A DNA stretch of 24,389 nt, from NCBI GenBank assembly GCA_035516895.1, contig DATIZY010000362.1:1-24389 (forward strand). Reading direction: 5' to 3'. The notes under the pieces are model-generated. The model was not told the origin of the DNA and ran no database searches. It worked only from the letters and a program-made list of their open reading frames with translations. The position numbers and the translations under genes are program-made. Origin of the DNA: Gp7-AA10 sp035516895. GTDB taxonomy: Bacteria; Acidobacteriota; Thermoanaerobaculia; Gp7-AA8. Positions 7,250 to 16,233 of this stretch are shown here, piece by piece (within the stretch, counting starts at the first letter, position 1; every line of letters begins with the position of its first letter).

Positions 7250-7541
7250 AACGCTTGGGCCTCCGCTGACATCGACTCCACGAGATTTCGTCGTCGTCCC
7301 GACCGGGGGCTGCAGGAGTCGCGCGGCTCATGACTGTGCTCGCACGGGCGGGCGACGCAGACGCGACGGCTTCCGTCGAGCGGTCGCCCGCTTCCGTGCC
7401 GCATGTTCGAGATCTCGAACGCGAACGAGGCCTTGAAAGACGCCCGGGCGATCGGCGCGACTGTGCGCTGAGCGACTCGCGCGCGCCGACACCGCCCACG
7501 CGGAGCATGGACACCGACGCTTCATCGGCGCCGCTCATCGG
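7250..7541. other. Non-coding stretch
   Basis: About 290 bases between the NIPSNAP stop and the next promoter. Frames are open on both strands because of GC bias, but none shows a recognisable domain, Shine-Dalgarno or hydrophobic pattern. I see no supported gene or hairpin terminator here. Confidence 0.4.
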
Positions 7542-7570
7542 TTGACACAGAGTACTCTGCATATTAGAGT
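7542..7570 (+). promoter_or_regulatory. Sigma70-type promoter of the membrane protein/regulator operon
   Basis: A perfect -35 hexamer TTGACA (7542-7547), 17-bp spacing, and TAGAGT (7565-7570) as a 4/6 -10. The expected start of transcription is close to the GGAGGG ribosome site (7577-7582). A 10-bp palindrome AGAGTACTCT (7549-7558) and the ACTCTG-N6-AGAGT repeat (7554-7570) lie between and over the boxes, as expected for a repressor site. Confidence 0.6.
7554..7570. promoter_or_regulatory. Operator candidate copy 1 (ACTCTG-N6-AGAGT)
   Basis: A 17-bp inverted repeat overlapping the spacer and -10 of the promoter at 7542-7570. The same half sites at the same spacing recur at 8468-8484, upstream of the next transcription unit. 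The winged-helix protein encoded between them is the obvious candidate binder. Confidence 0.5.
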
Positions 7571-7586
7571 CAATGCGGAGGGTTCG

Positions 7587-8162
7587 TTGGATACGGAACT
7601 CGACGGCCGGCTCGAGCTGCTCGACCGCCTCACGCGACTCGCCGCGGAAGAGACGAGCTACTGGGGATGGGCATTCCTGCTCTGGGGAGCCGGCCAGATT
7701 GCCGCGCTCTTCTGGACCGCGGCGGCGCACAACCCGAGAATCGCCTGGCCCACCGCCATGTCGATCTGCGCTGCGATCACCGTCCTCGGCGCAAACCGAA
7801 CGCGCGACCGCGACCGCAAGTTGACCCCGGTCAGCCGCGCCATCCTCGCCGTCTGGAGCGCGGCGGGCATCGGCCTCTTCGTGCTCTGCACCACGGGAGG
7901 ACGCAGCGGCGCGTTCCATCCGCGCGCATTCGCCCTCGCCATCCTGGCAATCCATGGCCTCGCCAATTTTGCGAGCGCGATCATTCTCCGTTGGAGACTT
8001 CAGCTCGCGGTCGCGGCGACGTGGTGGCTTGCGGCCGTCGCGGTCGCAATGACGGCGCCCGCCGCCACATTCTGGATCGTCGTGACCGCCATCCTCCTCG
8101 GCGACGGCGTCTGGGGCGCCTACCTGATCGAGCTCGAGAGGAGGCGTCGCCGAGTTGCATGA
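7587..8162 (+). CDS. Multi-pass membrane protein of unknown function
   Basis: About 191 residues. A short N-terminal cytoplasmic helix (ELDGRLELLDRLTRLAAEE) is followed by five or six hydrophobic segments: WGWAFLLWGAGQIAALFW, TAMSICAAITVLGA, AILAVWSAAGIGLFVLC, FALAILAIHGLANFASAII, LQLAVAATWWLAAVAVA, and FWIVVTAILLGDGVWGAYL. It ends in a basic tail, ELERRRRRVA. No enzymatic motif is visible and I do not recognise a family. TTG 7587 is chosen as start because it has GGAGGG four bases upstream; an upstream TTG at 7542 would lie inside the -35 box. It overlaps the following regulator gene by 8 bases, so the two are co-translated. Possible role: sensor or partner of that regulator. Confidence 0.7.
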   Translation: MDTELDGRLELLDRLTRLAAEETSYWGWAFLLWGAGQIAALFWTAAAHNPRIAWPTAMSICAAITVLGANRTRDRDRKLTPVSRAILAVWSAAGIGLFVLCTTGGRSGAFHPRAFALAILAIHGLANFASAIILRWRLQLAVAATWWLAAVAVAMTAPAATFWIVVTAILLGDGVWGAYLIELERRRRRVA

Positions 8163-8451
8163 CCTTCCGCAGCTCGATCCTGTCATTCACGGACAGGTAC
8201 GGCTGGCAATCATGGCGATCCTGAGCAGCGTGGCAGAAGCCGATTTCACCTACCTGCGCGACCACACCGGCTGCACGGACGGAAACATCGGGGCCCATCT
8301 CCTGAAGCTCGAAGAGGCCGGTTACGTCGTAATGAGCAAGCGATTCGCCGCCCGAAAGCCGGTCACGACCTACCGGTTGTCGGCACAGGGCCGCAAGGCG
8401 TTTGCTTCCTACGTCAGGGATCTGCGACGAATTCTGGTGCACGGCGTCTGA
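8155..8451 (+). CDS. Small winged-helix transcriptional regulator (HTH_34/MarR-like)
   Basis: 98 residues, one winged-helix domain: VRLAIMAILSSVAEADFTYLRD, then GCTDGNIGAHLLKLEEAGYV as recognition helix region, and KPVTTYRLSAQGRKAFASYV as wing and last helix. This matches the short one-domain regulators annotated as HTH_34 or MarR-like DNA-binding proteins. No cysteine or ligand domain beyond it. Start TTG 8155 overlaps the stop of the membrane protein gene and has a GAGGAGG site about nine bases upstream. The 17-bp inverted repeats at 7554 and 8468 flank this gene pair and are likely binding sites, implying autoregulation. Confidence 0.85.
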   Translation: MHDLPQLDPVIHGQVRLAIMAILSSVAEADFTYLRDHTGCTDGNIGAHLLKLEEAGYVVMSKRFAARKPVTTYRLSAQGRKAFASYVRDLRRILVHGV

Positions 8452-8467
8452 ATTTTTTTTGGCATCG

Positions 8468-8484
8468 ACTCTGATTCTCAGAGT
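8468..8484. promoter_or_regulatory. Operator candidate copy 2 (ACTCTG-N6-AGAGT)
   Basis: ACTCTGATTCTCAGAGT is a near-perfect inverted repeat (7-bp arms, 3-base centre), 20 bases upstream of the next start codon. It shares both half sites and spacing with 7554-7570. An eight-T run lies just before it. Confidence 0.5.
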
Positions 8485-8504
8485 TCTTTGCCTGCGGAGG
8501 ACAT

Positions 8505-9146
8505 ATGACGTTTCTCTTGATCCTTTTGCTCGCGGCTCAGCGCTTCGACCTCGATGTCCGCGAGGACTTCTTCACCGGTCTGCGCGGAGATCGCCAGGCC
8601 ATGCAGCGCGCGATGAAGATGTGCGAGGAGCGCCTTGCAGCCTCCCCGGCCGATGCGGAGGCGCTCGTCTGGCACGGTGCCGGTCTCTACTACAGCAGCG
8701 GTGAGGCATTCAAGAAAGGCGATGCCGAGCGAGGGCGAACGCTTCAGCAGGACGGCCTGAAGGAGATGGATGACGCCGTGGCTCGCGACGGAACCATCGT
8801 GACTCTCATCCCGCGCGCAGCGGTACTCTTCTCGGCGGCTCGCCACATCCCGCAGCCCGACCGCGCCCGGGCAGCACTCACCAAGGCAATGAGCGACTTC
8901 GAGAAGGTCTACTCGATCCAGGCCCCGCAATTCGCGACGCTCCCCGCGCATTCTCGCGGCGAGCTGTTAGGCGCGCTCGCCGAGGGCTGGCTCCGCATCG
9001 GAGACCGCGATCGCTCGAAGCCGTACCTGGAGAGGATCGTCAAAGAGCTCCCGGGCACCGCATATGCGGCACAGGCGAAGGCGGCACTCGACAACAAGGG
9101 CTCGGAGCCGCCGACGCTCACGTGCCTGACGTGTCACTACGACTGA
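8505..9146 (+). CDS. Secreted helical/TPR-like protein with C-terminal CxxCH
   Basis: 213 residues. A short hydrophobic N-terminus (MTFLLILLLAA) looks like a signal peptide cut before QRFDL. The mature part is all helix in TPR style: RAMKMCEERLAASPADAEALVWHGAGLYYSSG, then EMDDAVARDGTIVTLIPRAAVLF, ALTKAMSDFEKVYSIQAP, LLGALAEGWLRIGDRDRSKPYLERIVKELPGTAYAAQAKAAL. The last residues are LTCLTCHYD, a CxxCH motif that in exported proteins is the covalent haem c attachment site. A GGAGG Shine-Dalgarno precedes ATG 8505. The shared inverted repeat upstream suggests control with the membrane protein/regulator pair. Haem binding is inferred from the motif; a metal site is the alternative. Confidence 0.8.
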   Translation: MTFLLILLLAAQRFDLDVREDFFTGLRGDRQAMQRAMKMCEERLAASPADAEALVWHGAGLYYSSGEAFKKGDAERGRTLQQDGLKEMDDAVARDGTIVTLIPRAAVLFSAARHIPQPDRARAALTKAMSDFEKVYSIQAPQFATLPAHSRGELLGALAEGWLRIGDRDRSKPYLERIVKELPGTAYAAQAKAALDNKGSEPPTLTCLTCHYD

Positions 9147-9510
9147 GCGGGTTCCCCTGTTCCAGACTCCCATAACCTGCAGGCACGCACGCGGCGGGGC
9201 GGAGGTTCGTCCGCGCGAGTCCGATTCGATCGTGAACCATGTCGCGTCGATGGTCATCGGAGTCTTCGAATGGTACTGGCCCGGAGATCGGCGCCAAACG
9301 AGGATCGCGTCGTCTGCCCTTCCTTCTTCGCCTCCTCGAGCGCCTGATCGGCCTTTCCCTTATGGTCAATGAGTTGACCACTTCGCCAGTCACTGTCCTT
9401 GATTCCGGCGACGAGCTGATGAAAGTCTCCTTTTCGAGGCGAGCGGCTTGCGGCGAGTGGCGCGCGGGCGAACTGAATGTCCGCTCGCTGCTTGTCGCTC
9501 GCCCGGAGCT
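9147..9510 (-). other. Intergenic region holding a coding-like remnant on the minus strand
   Basis: No full gene is supported. On the - strand, a frame open from the end of the PrpE-like gene to TGA at 9256-9254 reads protein-like over about 50 residues: GDFHQLVAGIKDSDW, SGQLIDHKGKADQALEEAKK, then EGQTTRSSFGADLRAS. It has an AAAAGGAG site but no ATG, GTG or TTG in register after it. It could be the 3' end of a gene whose 5' part was lost, or a short protein with an unusual start. Confidence 0.35.
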
Positions 9511-11511
9511 TCAGGTTCGGGCATTCGCCGGGATGCGAGGATATCCCACCGTCGCGAGGTCATCCGCAATCTCGCTCAGCGTGGCCGGATCGTCGATCGT
9601 CGCGGGCACGTTGTAGGGACTGCCCTCCGCGATCTTCTTGATCGTGCCGCGAACGATCTTGCCGGAGCGCGTCTTCGGCAGCCGCTTCACGATCACGCTC
9701 TGCTTGAACGACGCGACCGGACCGACTTTGTCCCGCACGAGGTGAATCAGCTCGTCGATGAGCGCCTTCGGCTCGGTCTTTACGCCCGATTTGAGAACGA
9801 CGAGCCCGACCGGCACCTCGCCCTTGATTTCATCCGCGACGCCGACGACCGCGCATTCCGCAACGGCCGGATGCGACGCGAGCACCTCCTCGAGCGCGCC
9901 CGTTGAAAGCCGGTGTCCGGCGACGTTGATGATGTCGTCGGTACGGCTCATGATCCATAGATATCCATCCGAATCGATGTAACCGGCATCAGCGGTCTTG
10001 TAGTAGCCGGGGAACTGCGTCAGGTACCACTTCTTGTATTCGTCGTCGGCGTTCCACATTGTCGGCAGACATCCCGGCGGCAGCGGAAGCTTGATGACGA
10101 CGTTGCCGATCACTGGAGCACCGGCTTTCGCCGCTCCTTCCCGGCTGCCATCGAGATTCTCCCGGCTGAAGCCGGGGCTCCATGGAACTTCGCTTCCCCG
10201 CTCGTCGACGACGCGAATGTCGTAGCCCGGCACCGGCTTCGTGCACGAACCCGGCTTCACCGGCAGAAGCCCGAGGCCGGCGCAGTTCGCGCCGACGGGC
10301 CAGCCGGTCTCCGTCTGCCACCAGTGATCGATCACCGGCACGCCCAGCTGCGACTTCGCCCACAGCAGCGTGTCGGGATCGCAGCGCTCGCCGGCCAGAA
10401 ATAGATATCTAAATTTGTCACGAGAATACTTACGAATGAACTCGCCGTTCGGATCGTCGCGCTTGATCGCGCGGAAGGCCGTCGGCGCGGTGAAGAGAAC
10501 CGACACGCCGTGCTGCGTGATCACGCGCCAGAACGCGCCGGGATCGGGAGTGCCCACCGGCTTGCCTTCGTAAAGGATCGTCGTGCATCCGTGAAAGAGC
10601 GGCGCGTAGACGATGTACGAGTGGCCGACGACCCAGCCGATGTCCGACGCTGCCCAGAACACTTCGCCCGGCTCGACTCCGAAGACGTTCTTCATCGACC
10701 ACTTCAGAGCGACGAGATGTCCGCCGTTGTCGCGCATGACGCCTTTCGGGTGGCCGGTCGTGCCCGACGTGTAGAGGATGTAGAGCGGATCGGTCGCGTC
10801 GACCGGAACGCAAACCGCGGCGTGCGCGTCGCGCATCACATCGTTCCAGTCGTAATACTTCGTCTGCGCGCCGGCTTCAGCCGGCCGGCCGGCTAACGCC
10901 GGTCCTACGCTGCGCTGCACCATCACGCACGCTTCCGGCTTCGACGGCGAGAGATCGATCGCTTCGTCGAGCATCGGCTTGTACGCGATCACGCGGCCCG
11001 GCTCGATGCCGCACGACGCCGACACGATCACCTTCGGCTTCGCGTCTGCGATGCGCTTGGCCAGCTCGTTCGCGGCGAACCCGCCGAAGACCACGGAGTG
11101 AATCGCGCCGATCCTCGCGCACGCCAGCATCGCCACCACCGCCTCGGGAATCATCGGCATGTAGAGGATGACGCGATCGCCTTTCGTGACGCCGAGGTTC
11201 TCGAGAGCGCCGGCGAATCGGGCGACGAGATCGCGAAGCTCGCGATACGTGAATGACTTGATCGTATTCGTCAGCGGGCTGTCGTAGACCAGTGCCGCCT
11301 GCTCGCCGCGCCCGCGCTCGACGTGGATATCCACCGCGTTGTAGCAGGTGTTCGTCACCGCGCCCGTGAACCATCGGTACAGCGGTGCGTTGGAGCGGTC
11401 GAGCACGCGCTCCCATCGGCGGAACCAGTGCACGTCTTCGGCTGCGTCCGCCCAGAAATCGTCGGGAGTGCGAATGGAGCGCTGATAGACCTCGTCGTAC
11501 GTATTCGCCAT
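9511..11511 (-). CDS. prpE: Propionyl-CoA synthetase-like acyl-CoA synthetase (PrpE/ACSS3 type)
   Basis: 666 residues of the AMP-forming acetyl/propionyl-CoA synthetase family. Motifs: ARIGAIHSVVFGGF, SCGIEPGRVIAYKPMLDEAI (typical of PrpE/ACSS3), YTSGTTGHPKG (247-257), ASDIGWVVGHSYIVYAPL, DHWWQTETGWP, SRTDDIINVAGHRLSTG, and KTRSGK with catalytic Lys618, which in the family is controlled by acetylation. It activates propionate (or acetate) with ATP and CoA in the cytoplasm. ATG 11511 has an AGGAGAGG site. About 40 residues longer than E. coli PrpE, largely explained by two inserts, residues about 201-217 and 444-466, encoded by palindromic repeat-like DNA. Last gene of the organic-acid block. 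Propionate preference is inferred from motifs. Confidence 0.88.
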   Translation of the reverse strand: MANTYDEVYQRSIRTPDDFWADAAEDVHWFRRWERVLDRSNAPLYRWFTGAVTNTCYNAVDIHVERGRGEQAALVYDSPLTNTIKSFTYRELRDLVARFAGALENLGVTKGDRVILYMPMIPEAVVAMLACARIGAIHSVVFGGFAANELAKRIADAKPKVIVSASCGIEPGRVIAYKPMLDEAIDLSPSKPEACVMVQRSVGPALAGRPAEAGAQTKYYDWNDVMRDAHAAVCVPVDATDPLYILYTSGTTGHPKGVMRDNGGHLVALKWSMKNVFGVEPGEVFWAASDIGWVVGHSYIVYAPLFHGCTTILYEGKPVGTPDPGAFWRVITQHGVSVLFTAPTAFRAIKRDDPNGEFIRKYSRDKFRYLFLAGERCDPDTLLWAKSQLGVPVIDHWWQTETGWPVGANCAGLGLLPVKPGSCTKPVPGYDIRVVDERGSEVPWSPGFSRENLDGSREGAAKAGAPVIGNVVIKLPLPPGCLPTMWNADDEYKKWYLTQFPGYYKTADAGYIDSDGYLWIMSRTDDIINVAGHRLSTGALEEVLASHPAVAECAVVGVADEIKGEVPVGLVVLKSGVKTEPKALIDELIHLVRDKVGPVASFKQSVIVKRLPKTRSGKIVRGTIKKIAEGSPYNVPATIDDPATLSEIADDLATVGYPRIPANART
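10115..10181. repeat. 67-bp imperfect palindrome inserted in prpE
   Basis: The ends GGAGCACCGGCTT and AAGCCGGGGCTCC are inverted (12 of 13 paired). The interior is GC-rich with further CCGGCT copies. It encodes residues 444-466 (WSPGFSRENLDG then SREGAAKAGAP), a segment absent from standard PrpE, between the EVP and VIGNVVIKLPLPPG conserved blocks. It stays in frame and is likely a mobile palindromic (REP-like) repeat. Confidence 0.6.
10868..10910. repeat. Second GC-rich palindromic repeat in prpE
   Basis: Contains GCCGGCTTCAGCCGGC followed by CCGGCTAACGCCGG: two adjoining self-complementary units. It encodes about residues 201-215 (VGPALAGRPAEAGA) in a poorly conserved linker before YYDWNDVM. 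It shares the CCGGCTTCAGCCGG type of core with the repeat at 10115-10181. Confidence 0.55.
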
Positions 11512-11609
11512 GGCCTCTCCTGTTTTGGGGAAGAGTGTCCAAGGGTTTGCGCGGGCGCGCGATGCAACGCGTCACCCGTCGTTGTGCGGAGAGTCACGCG
11601 GACAAGAAC

Positions 11610-11637
11610 AAAACGCGGGGCACGAGCCCCGCGTTTT
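11610..11637 (-). terminator. Intrinsic terminator of the SatP-like gene
   Basis: A 12-bp perfect stem AAAACGCGGGGC / GCCCCGCGTTTT with a 4-base loop. On the minus strand it runs into TTTTGTTCTT about 25 bases after the transporter stop codon. The symmetric A/T ends allow it to act in both directions. Confidence 0.85.
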
Positions 11638-11662
11638 TCGATTCTCTTCTGCGCGCCGGCCG

Positions 11663-12292
11663 TCAGGCACGTGCGCCGGCGGGCGCGGGACTGGCCACGG
11701 CCGCGGCTTTCTTTTCGCCGACAGGCAGAACGACTCTTCCGTACGTCTCGTTCAGCACCTGCGCGACACCGAGGTAGATGGCCGAGAAGCCACAGAGGAT
11801 GCCCTCGTAGCCGGTGAAGGTCTTCAATGCGGCGTTGCCTGTGTAGTCACCCAACGCGAGCAGCCAGAACAGGACGAACAGCGTAAAGAAGACGACCTGC
11901 AGCGCGCGATTGTGCTTCAGCGTTCCAATCCAGAGGCAGAACGTGAAGAGGCCCCACATGAAGAGGTACTCGATCATTCCGGCGGGCGCGTCGGTCCAGC
12001 CCCACTTGGGCGCCAGAAGCAAAAATACGAGCGTCAGCCAGAAAAGCCCGTACGACGAGAACGCCACCGTGCCGAAGGTGTTCCCTTTCTTCCATTCCAT
12101 CCAGCCGGCGAACACCTGTGCGATGCCGCCGTAGAAAATCCCCATCGCCAGAATCATGCTCGACATTCCGAACCAGCCCGCGTTGTGCATGTTCAGAAGG
12201 ACGGTCGTCATTCCGAAGGCGAGGAGACCGAGAGGCGCGGGGTTCGCGGTCGTGTCGGTGATATTGATTTTGTCTGCCATAACGTCTGCCAT
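11663..12292 (-). CDS. satP: Acetate/succinate transporter (GPR1/FUN34/YaaH family)
   Basis: 209 residues with six hydrophobic helices. The family signature NPAPLGLLAFGMTT is at residues about 17-30. GIFYGGIAQVFAGWMEWKKGNTFG follows, which is the conserved second block of SatP/YaaH proteins; these move acetate or succinate with protons or as a channel. The C-terminal tail (EKKAAAVASPAPAGARA) is low-complexity and cytoplasmic. Start ATG 12292 has a GGAGG site at suitable distance; a second ATG at 12280 is possible. A strong hairpin terminator follows. Located between the porin and propionyl-CoA synthetase genes, which supports acetate/propionate uptake. Family certain; substrate by family. Confidence 0.9.
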   Translation of the reverse strand: MADVMADKINITDTTANPAPLGLLAFGMTTVLLNMHNAGWFGMSSMILAMGIFYGGIAQVFAGWMEWKKGNTFGTVAFSSYGLFWLTLVFLLLAPKWGWTDAPAGMIEYLFMWGLFTFCLWIGTLKHNRALQVVFFTLFVLFWLLALGDYTGNAALKTFTGYEGILCGFSAIYLGVAQVLNETYGRVVLPVGEKKAAAVASPAPAGARA

Positions 12293-12580
12293 TTCGTGAT
12301 CCTCCTATGCTCGTGCCTTCATGCGGACTCGATTGCATTCGGAGCAGCGGCGCACAGGAGAGGCGCGGCACGCCGCACGAGGGTTCACCCGAGTTGGGAC
12401 CAGCCCGCGGGACAGACGGAGCCGCCCGCAGGACATCGGCCAGCCATTCGGATCGGACGTGTTCATACCGACCTACACGGTGCTCGCGTTGGAGCGCGCT
12501 GTATGGATTTCCAAACCATAGTTCAAAGACGGAAGCGGGGCAACTGCCCCGCCTCCCGAAATGCGCACGGATCGAGCCGA
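12293..12580. other. Intergenic region between porin and SatP-like genes
   Basis: About 290 bases without a supported gene. It holds the hairpin at 12535-12552 next to the porin stop and presumably the promoter of the transporter gene near 12320-12360, though I cannot name its boxes with confidence. Confidence 0.4.
12535..12552 (-). terminator. Hairpin terminator after the porin gene
   Basis: GCGGGGC / GCCCCGC stem with a 4-base loop that can extend by one A-T pair. It lies about 30 bases past the porin stop and runs on the minus strand into a T-containing tail (TTCCGTCTTTG). The U tract is weak. Confidence 0.6.
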
Positions 12581-13768
12581 TCAGAACTTGAAGATGACGC
12601 TTGCAGCGAGCTGGTCGCCGTTGGTATTCGTTTCCGCGCCCGTCGCGGCCGCGGTCGTCAGGCGGTCGTGGACCCACTCCACGTTGAAGCCGTAAGGCCC
12701 GTTGTTGTACATCAGCGACGGAACGAGCATCACGTTCTTCACTCGGCTCTGCTTCGCGGCGAGAATGTCCTCTTTCTTCGGCTTGCCCTCGCCGGCGAAG
12801 AGGTACGCGGACCAGTTCTTGTTGAAGTTGTATCCACCCTGGACCCATGCGCCGATCTCTTTGCAATCGCAGAACTGATTGAACGCGCCGAATTGCTGCC
12901 CGATCGCTTTGCCGGTGTAGATGTTCCCTTTGAGCGACGCGGGGCCCGCCTGGAGAGTGCCGCCGAACTCCGCGGCCCATCCGGTCAGCGAATCGTTCGA
13001 GGTCTTCACTCCGACGCCGGAGAGGTCCTTCTTGTCGACGTGCCCGACGACATAGGTGCCCCAGGAATTCGCGCCGTGCTTGCCGCCGAAATCGAAGCGC
13101 GCCTCGACCTGCGGCAGCGTGGACGCCGGGCCGGCGGTCGTGGAGGTGGTCGCGTCCGTTCCGGGCGCGTTCCAGACGTTTCGGAAAACGCCGAGAGTGA
13201 ATTTCGTCGACGGACTCATGTCGTGATAGACGAAGATTCCGGGGAAGCGCCAGCCGACGTCGCCCGTGCCGCCGTAGCCGAGCGGAAACGCGATGTGCGA
13301 ATACGACGTCGCGACCGTTCCGAACAGCGGAGACCATGCCTGGCCGATGCGGATCGTCGTCGAGCCGCGAACGAGATCGATGTAGGCAAGGCGAAGGCGG
13401 GGAATGGCCTGGGCGTTACTGAACGCGCCCGTGCCGTTGAAGCCGCCGAAGAAATCGCCTTCGATCGTCGCGTTCAGCTTGAGACCGTTCTCGAGTTTCG
13501 GGCCATTGAAGCCAAGCGTCAGGCGCGTATTGCGGACGTCGCCGTCGAGGAGCCACCGATCGGTTTTGAGCTCCGGCGGAACCGGCCACTCGGCGTTCTG
13601 CCCGTTGCCGAAGGTGAAGCTTTGGTTCTGGAGAAATGCCGTTGCGTCAATGAACCCGTGGAACGTGAGCCCCTCGGGACTGGTAGAGACGTTTTGTGCA
13701 GAGGCGATCCCTGTGAAGGCGAGGAGGAGAGTGATGAAGAGTGATCCCGGAACACGCATTCGCGACAT
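12581..13768 (-). CDS. Outer-membrane porin
   Basis: 395 residues. Signal peptide MSRMRVPGSLFITLLLAFTGIASA, cut before QNVS, then a beta-barrel pattern of alternating residues. Examples are GLTFHGFIDATAFLQNQSF, TRLTLGFNGP, AYIDLVRGSTTIRIGQAWSPL and WGTYVVGHVD. It ends AASVIFKF with the C-terminal Phe that the BAM machinery recognises. It resembles DcaP/trimeric-type porins in the RIGQ..SPLFG segment, though the subgroup is uncertain. A CDC pair near residue 300 could form a small loop disulfide. Start ATG 13768 has an AAAGGAG site. Its place between two acyl-CoA synthetase genes and a transporter suggests an entry pore for small carboxylates; that link is inference. Confidence 0.88.
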   Translation of the reverse strand: MSRMRVPGSLFITLLLAFTGIASAQNVSTSPEGLTFHGFIDATAFLQNQSFTFGNGQNAEWPVPPELKTDRWLLDGDVRNTRLTLGFNGPKLENGLKLNATIEGDFFGGFNGTGAFSNAQAIPRLRLAYIDLVRGSTTIRIGQAWSPLFGTVATSYSHIAFPLGYGGTGDVGWRFPGIFVYHDMSPSTKFTLGVFRNVWNAPGTDATTSTTAGPASTLPQVEARFDFGGKHGANSWGTYVVGHVDKKDLSGVGVKTSNDSLTGWAAEFGGTLQAGPASLKGNIYTGKAIGQQFGAFNQFCDCKEIGAWVQGGYNFNKNWSAYLFAGEGKPKKEDILAAKQSRVKNVMLVPSLMYNNGPYGFNVEWVHDRLTTAAATGAETNTNGDQLAASVIFKF

Positions 13769-13846
13769 GTCGCGACTCCTTTCTATTACCGGGTCTTACG
13801 ATGGGTCCGTACGAGACGGACGCGGGTGGGCGTTTCGATCTCTGGG

Positions 13847-13888
13847 TCATCCGGAGCCGCAAGCGGAGCCATGGACGATGCCACGCAT
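13847..13888 (-). CDS. Possible 13-codon leader peptide upstream of the porin gene
   Basis: MRGIVHGSACGSG, preceded by a strong AAAGGAGA site and ending 78 bases before the porin start. The region lies in the expected porin leader. It could be a regulatory upstream frame, or the ribosome site could be a chance match. No run of a single amino acid of the attenuator type is present. Confidence 0.25.
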   Translation of the reverse strand: MRGIVHGSACGSG

Positions 13889-14048
13889 GGAGCGTCTCCT
13901 TTCCTGAAGAACGTCGCGGAGAAACCTGATTTTGGACAAAGGACCGGACGAACGTTTCCAACCATAACTGCGACTGCGCCGGCGGAATCTCATCATCGCG
14001 AGCGCGGAGGAATCCGGGCGCCGGCCGTCCGGATTCCACCGTCAGAGC

Positions 14049-16142
<2,094 letters not shown>

Positions 16143-16233
16143 GGATGCCTCCTGATTCTCAGCCTACAGTCGTGCCGGCCACGATGACTCGGCACGCATC
16201 ATTCATTCGGTGTGGCGACCACGCCATCACGCC

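Noticed and set aside
7200..8186. Long open minus-strand frame opposite the membrane protein gene
   Set aside because: Arg/Asp/Gly-rich low-complexity product with no motifs; explained by GC-biased antisense of the real gene.
11510..13744. 744-codon open + strand frame across the SatP and porin genes
   Set aside because: Antisense shadow. The minus strand carries two genes with signal/transmembrane patterns, ribosome sites and terminators.
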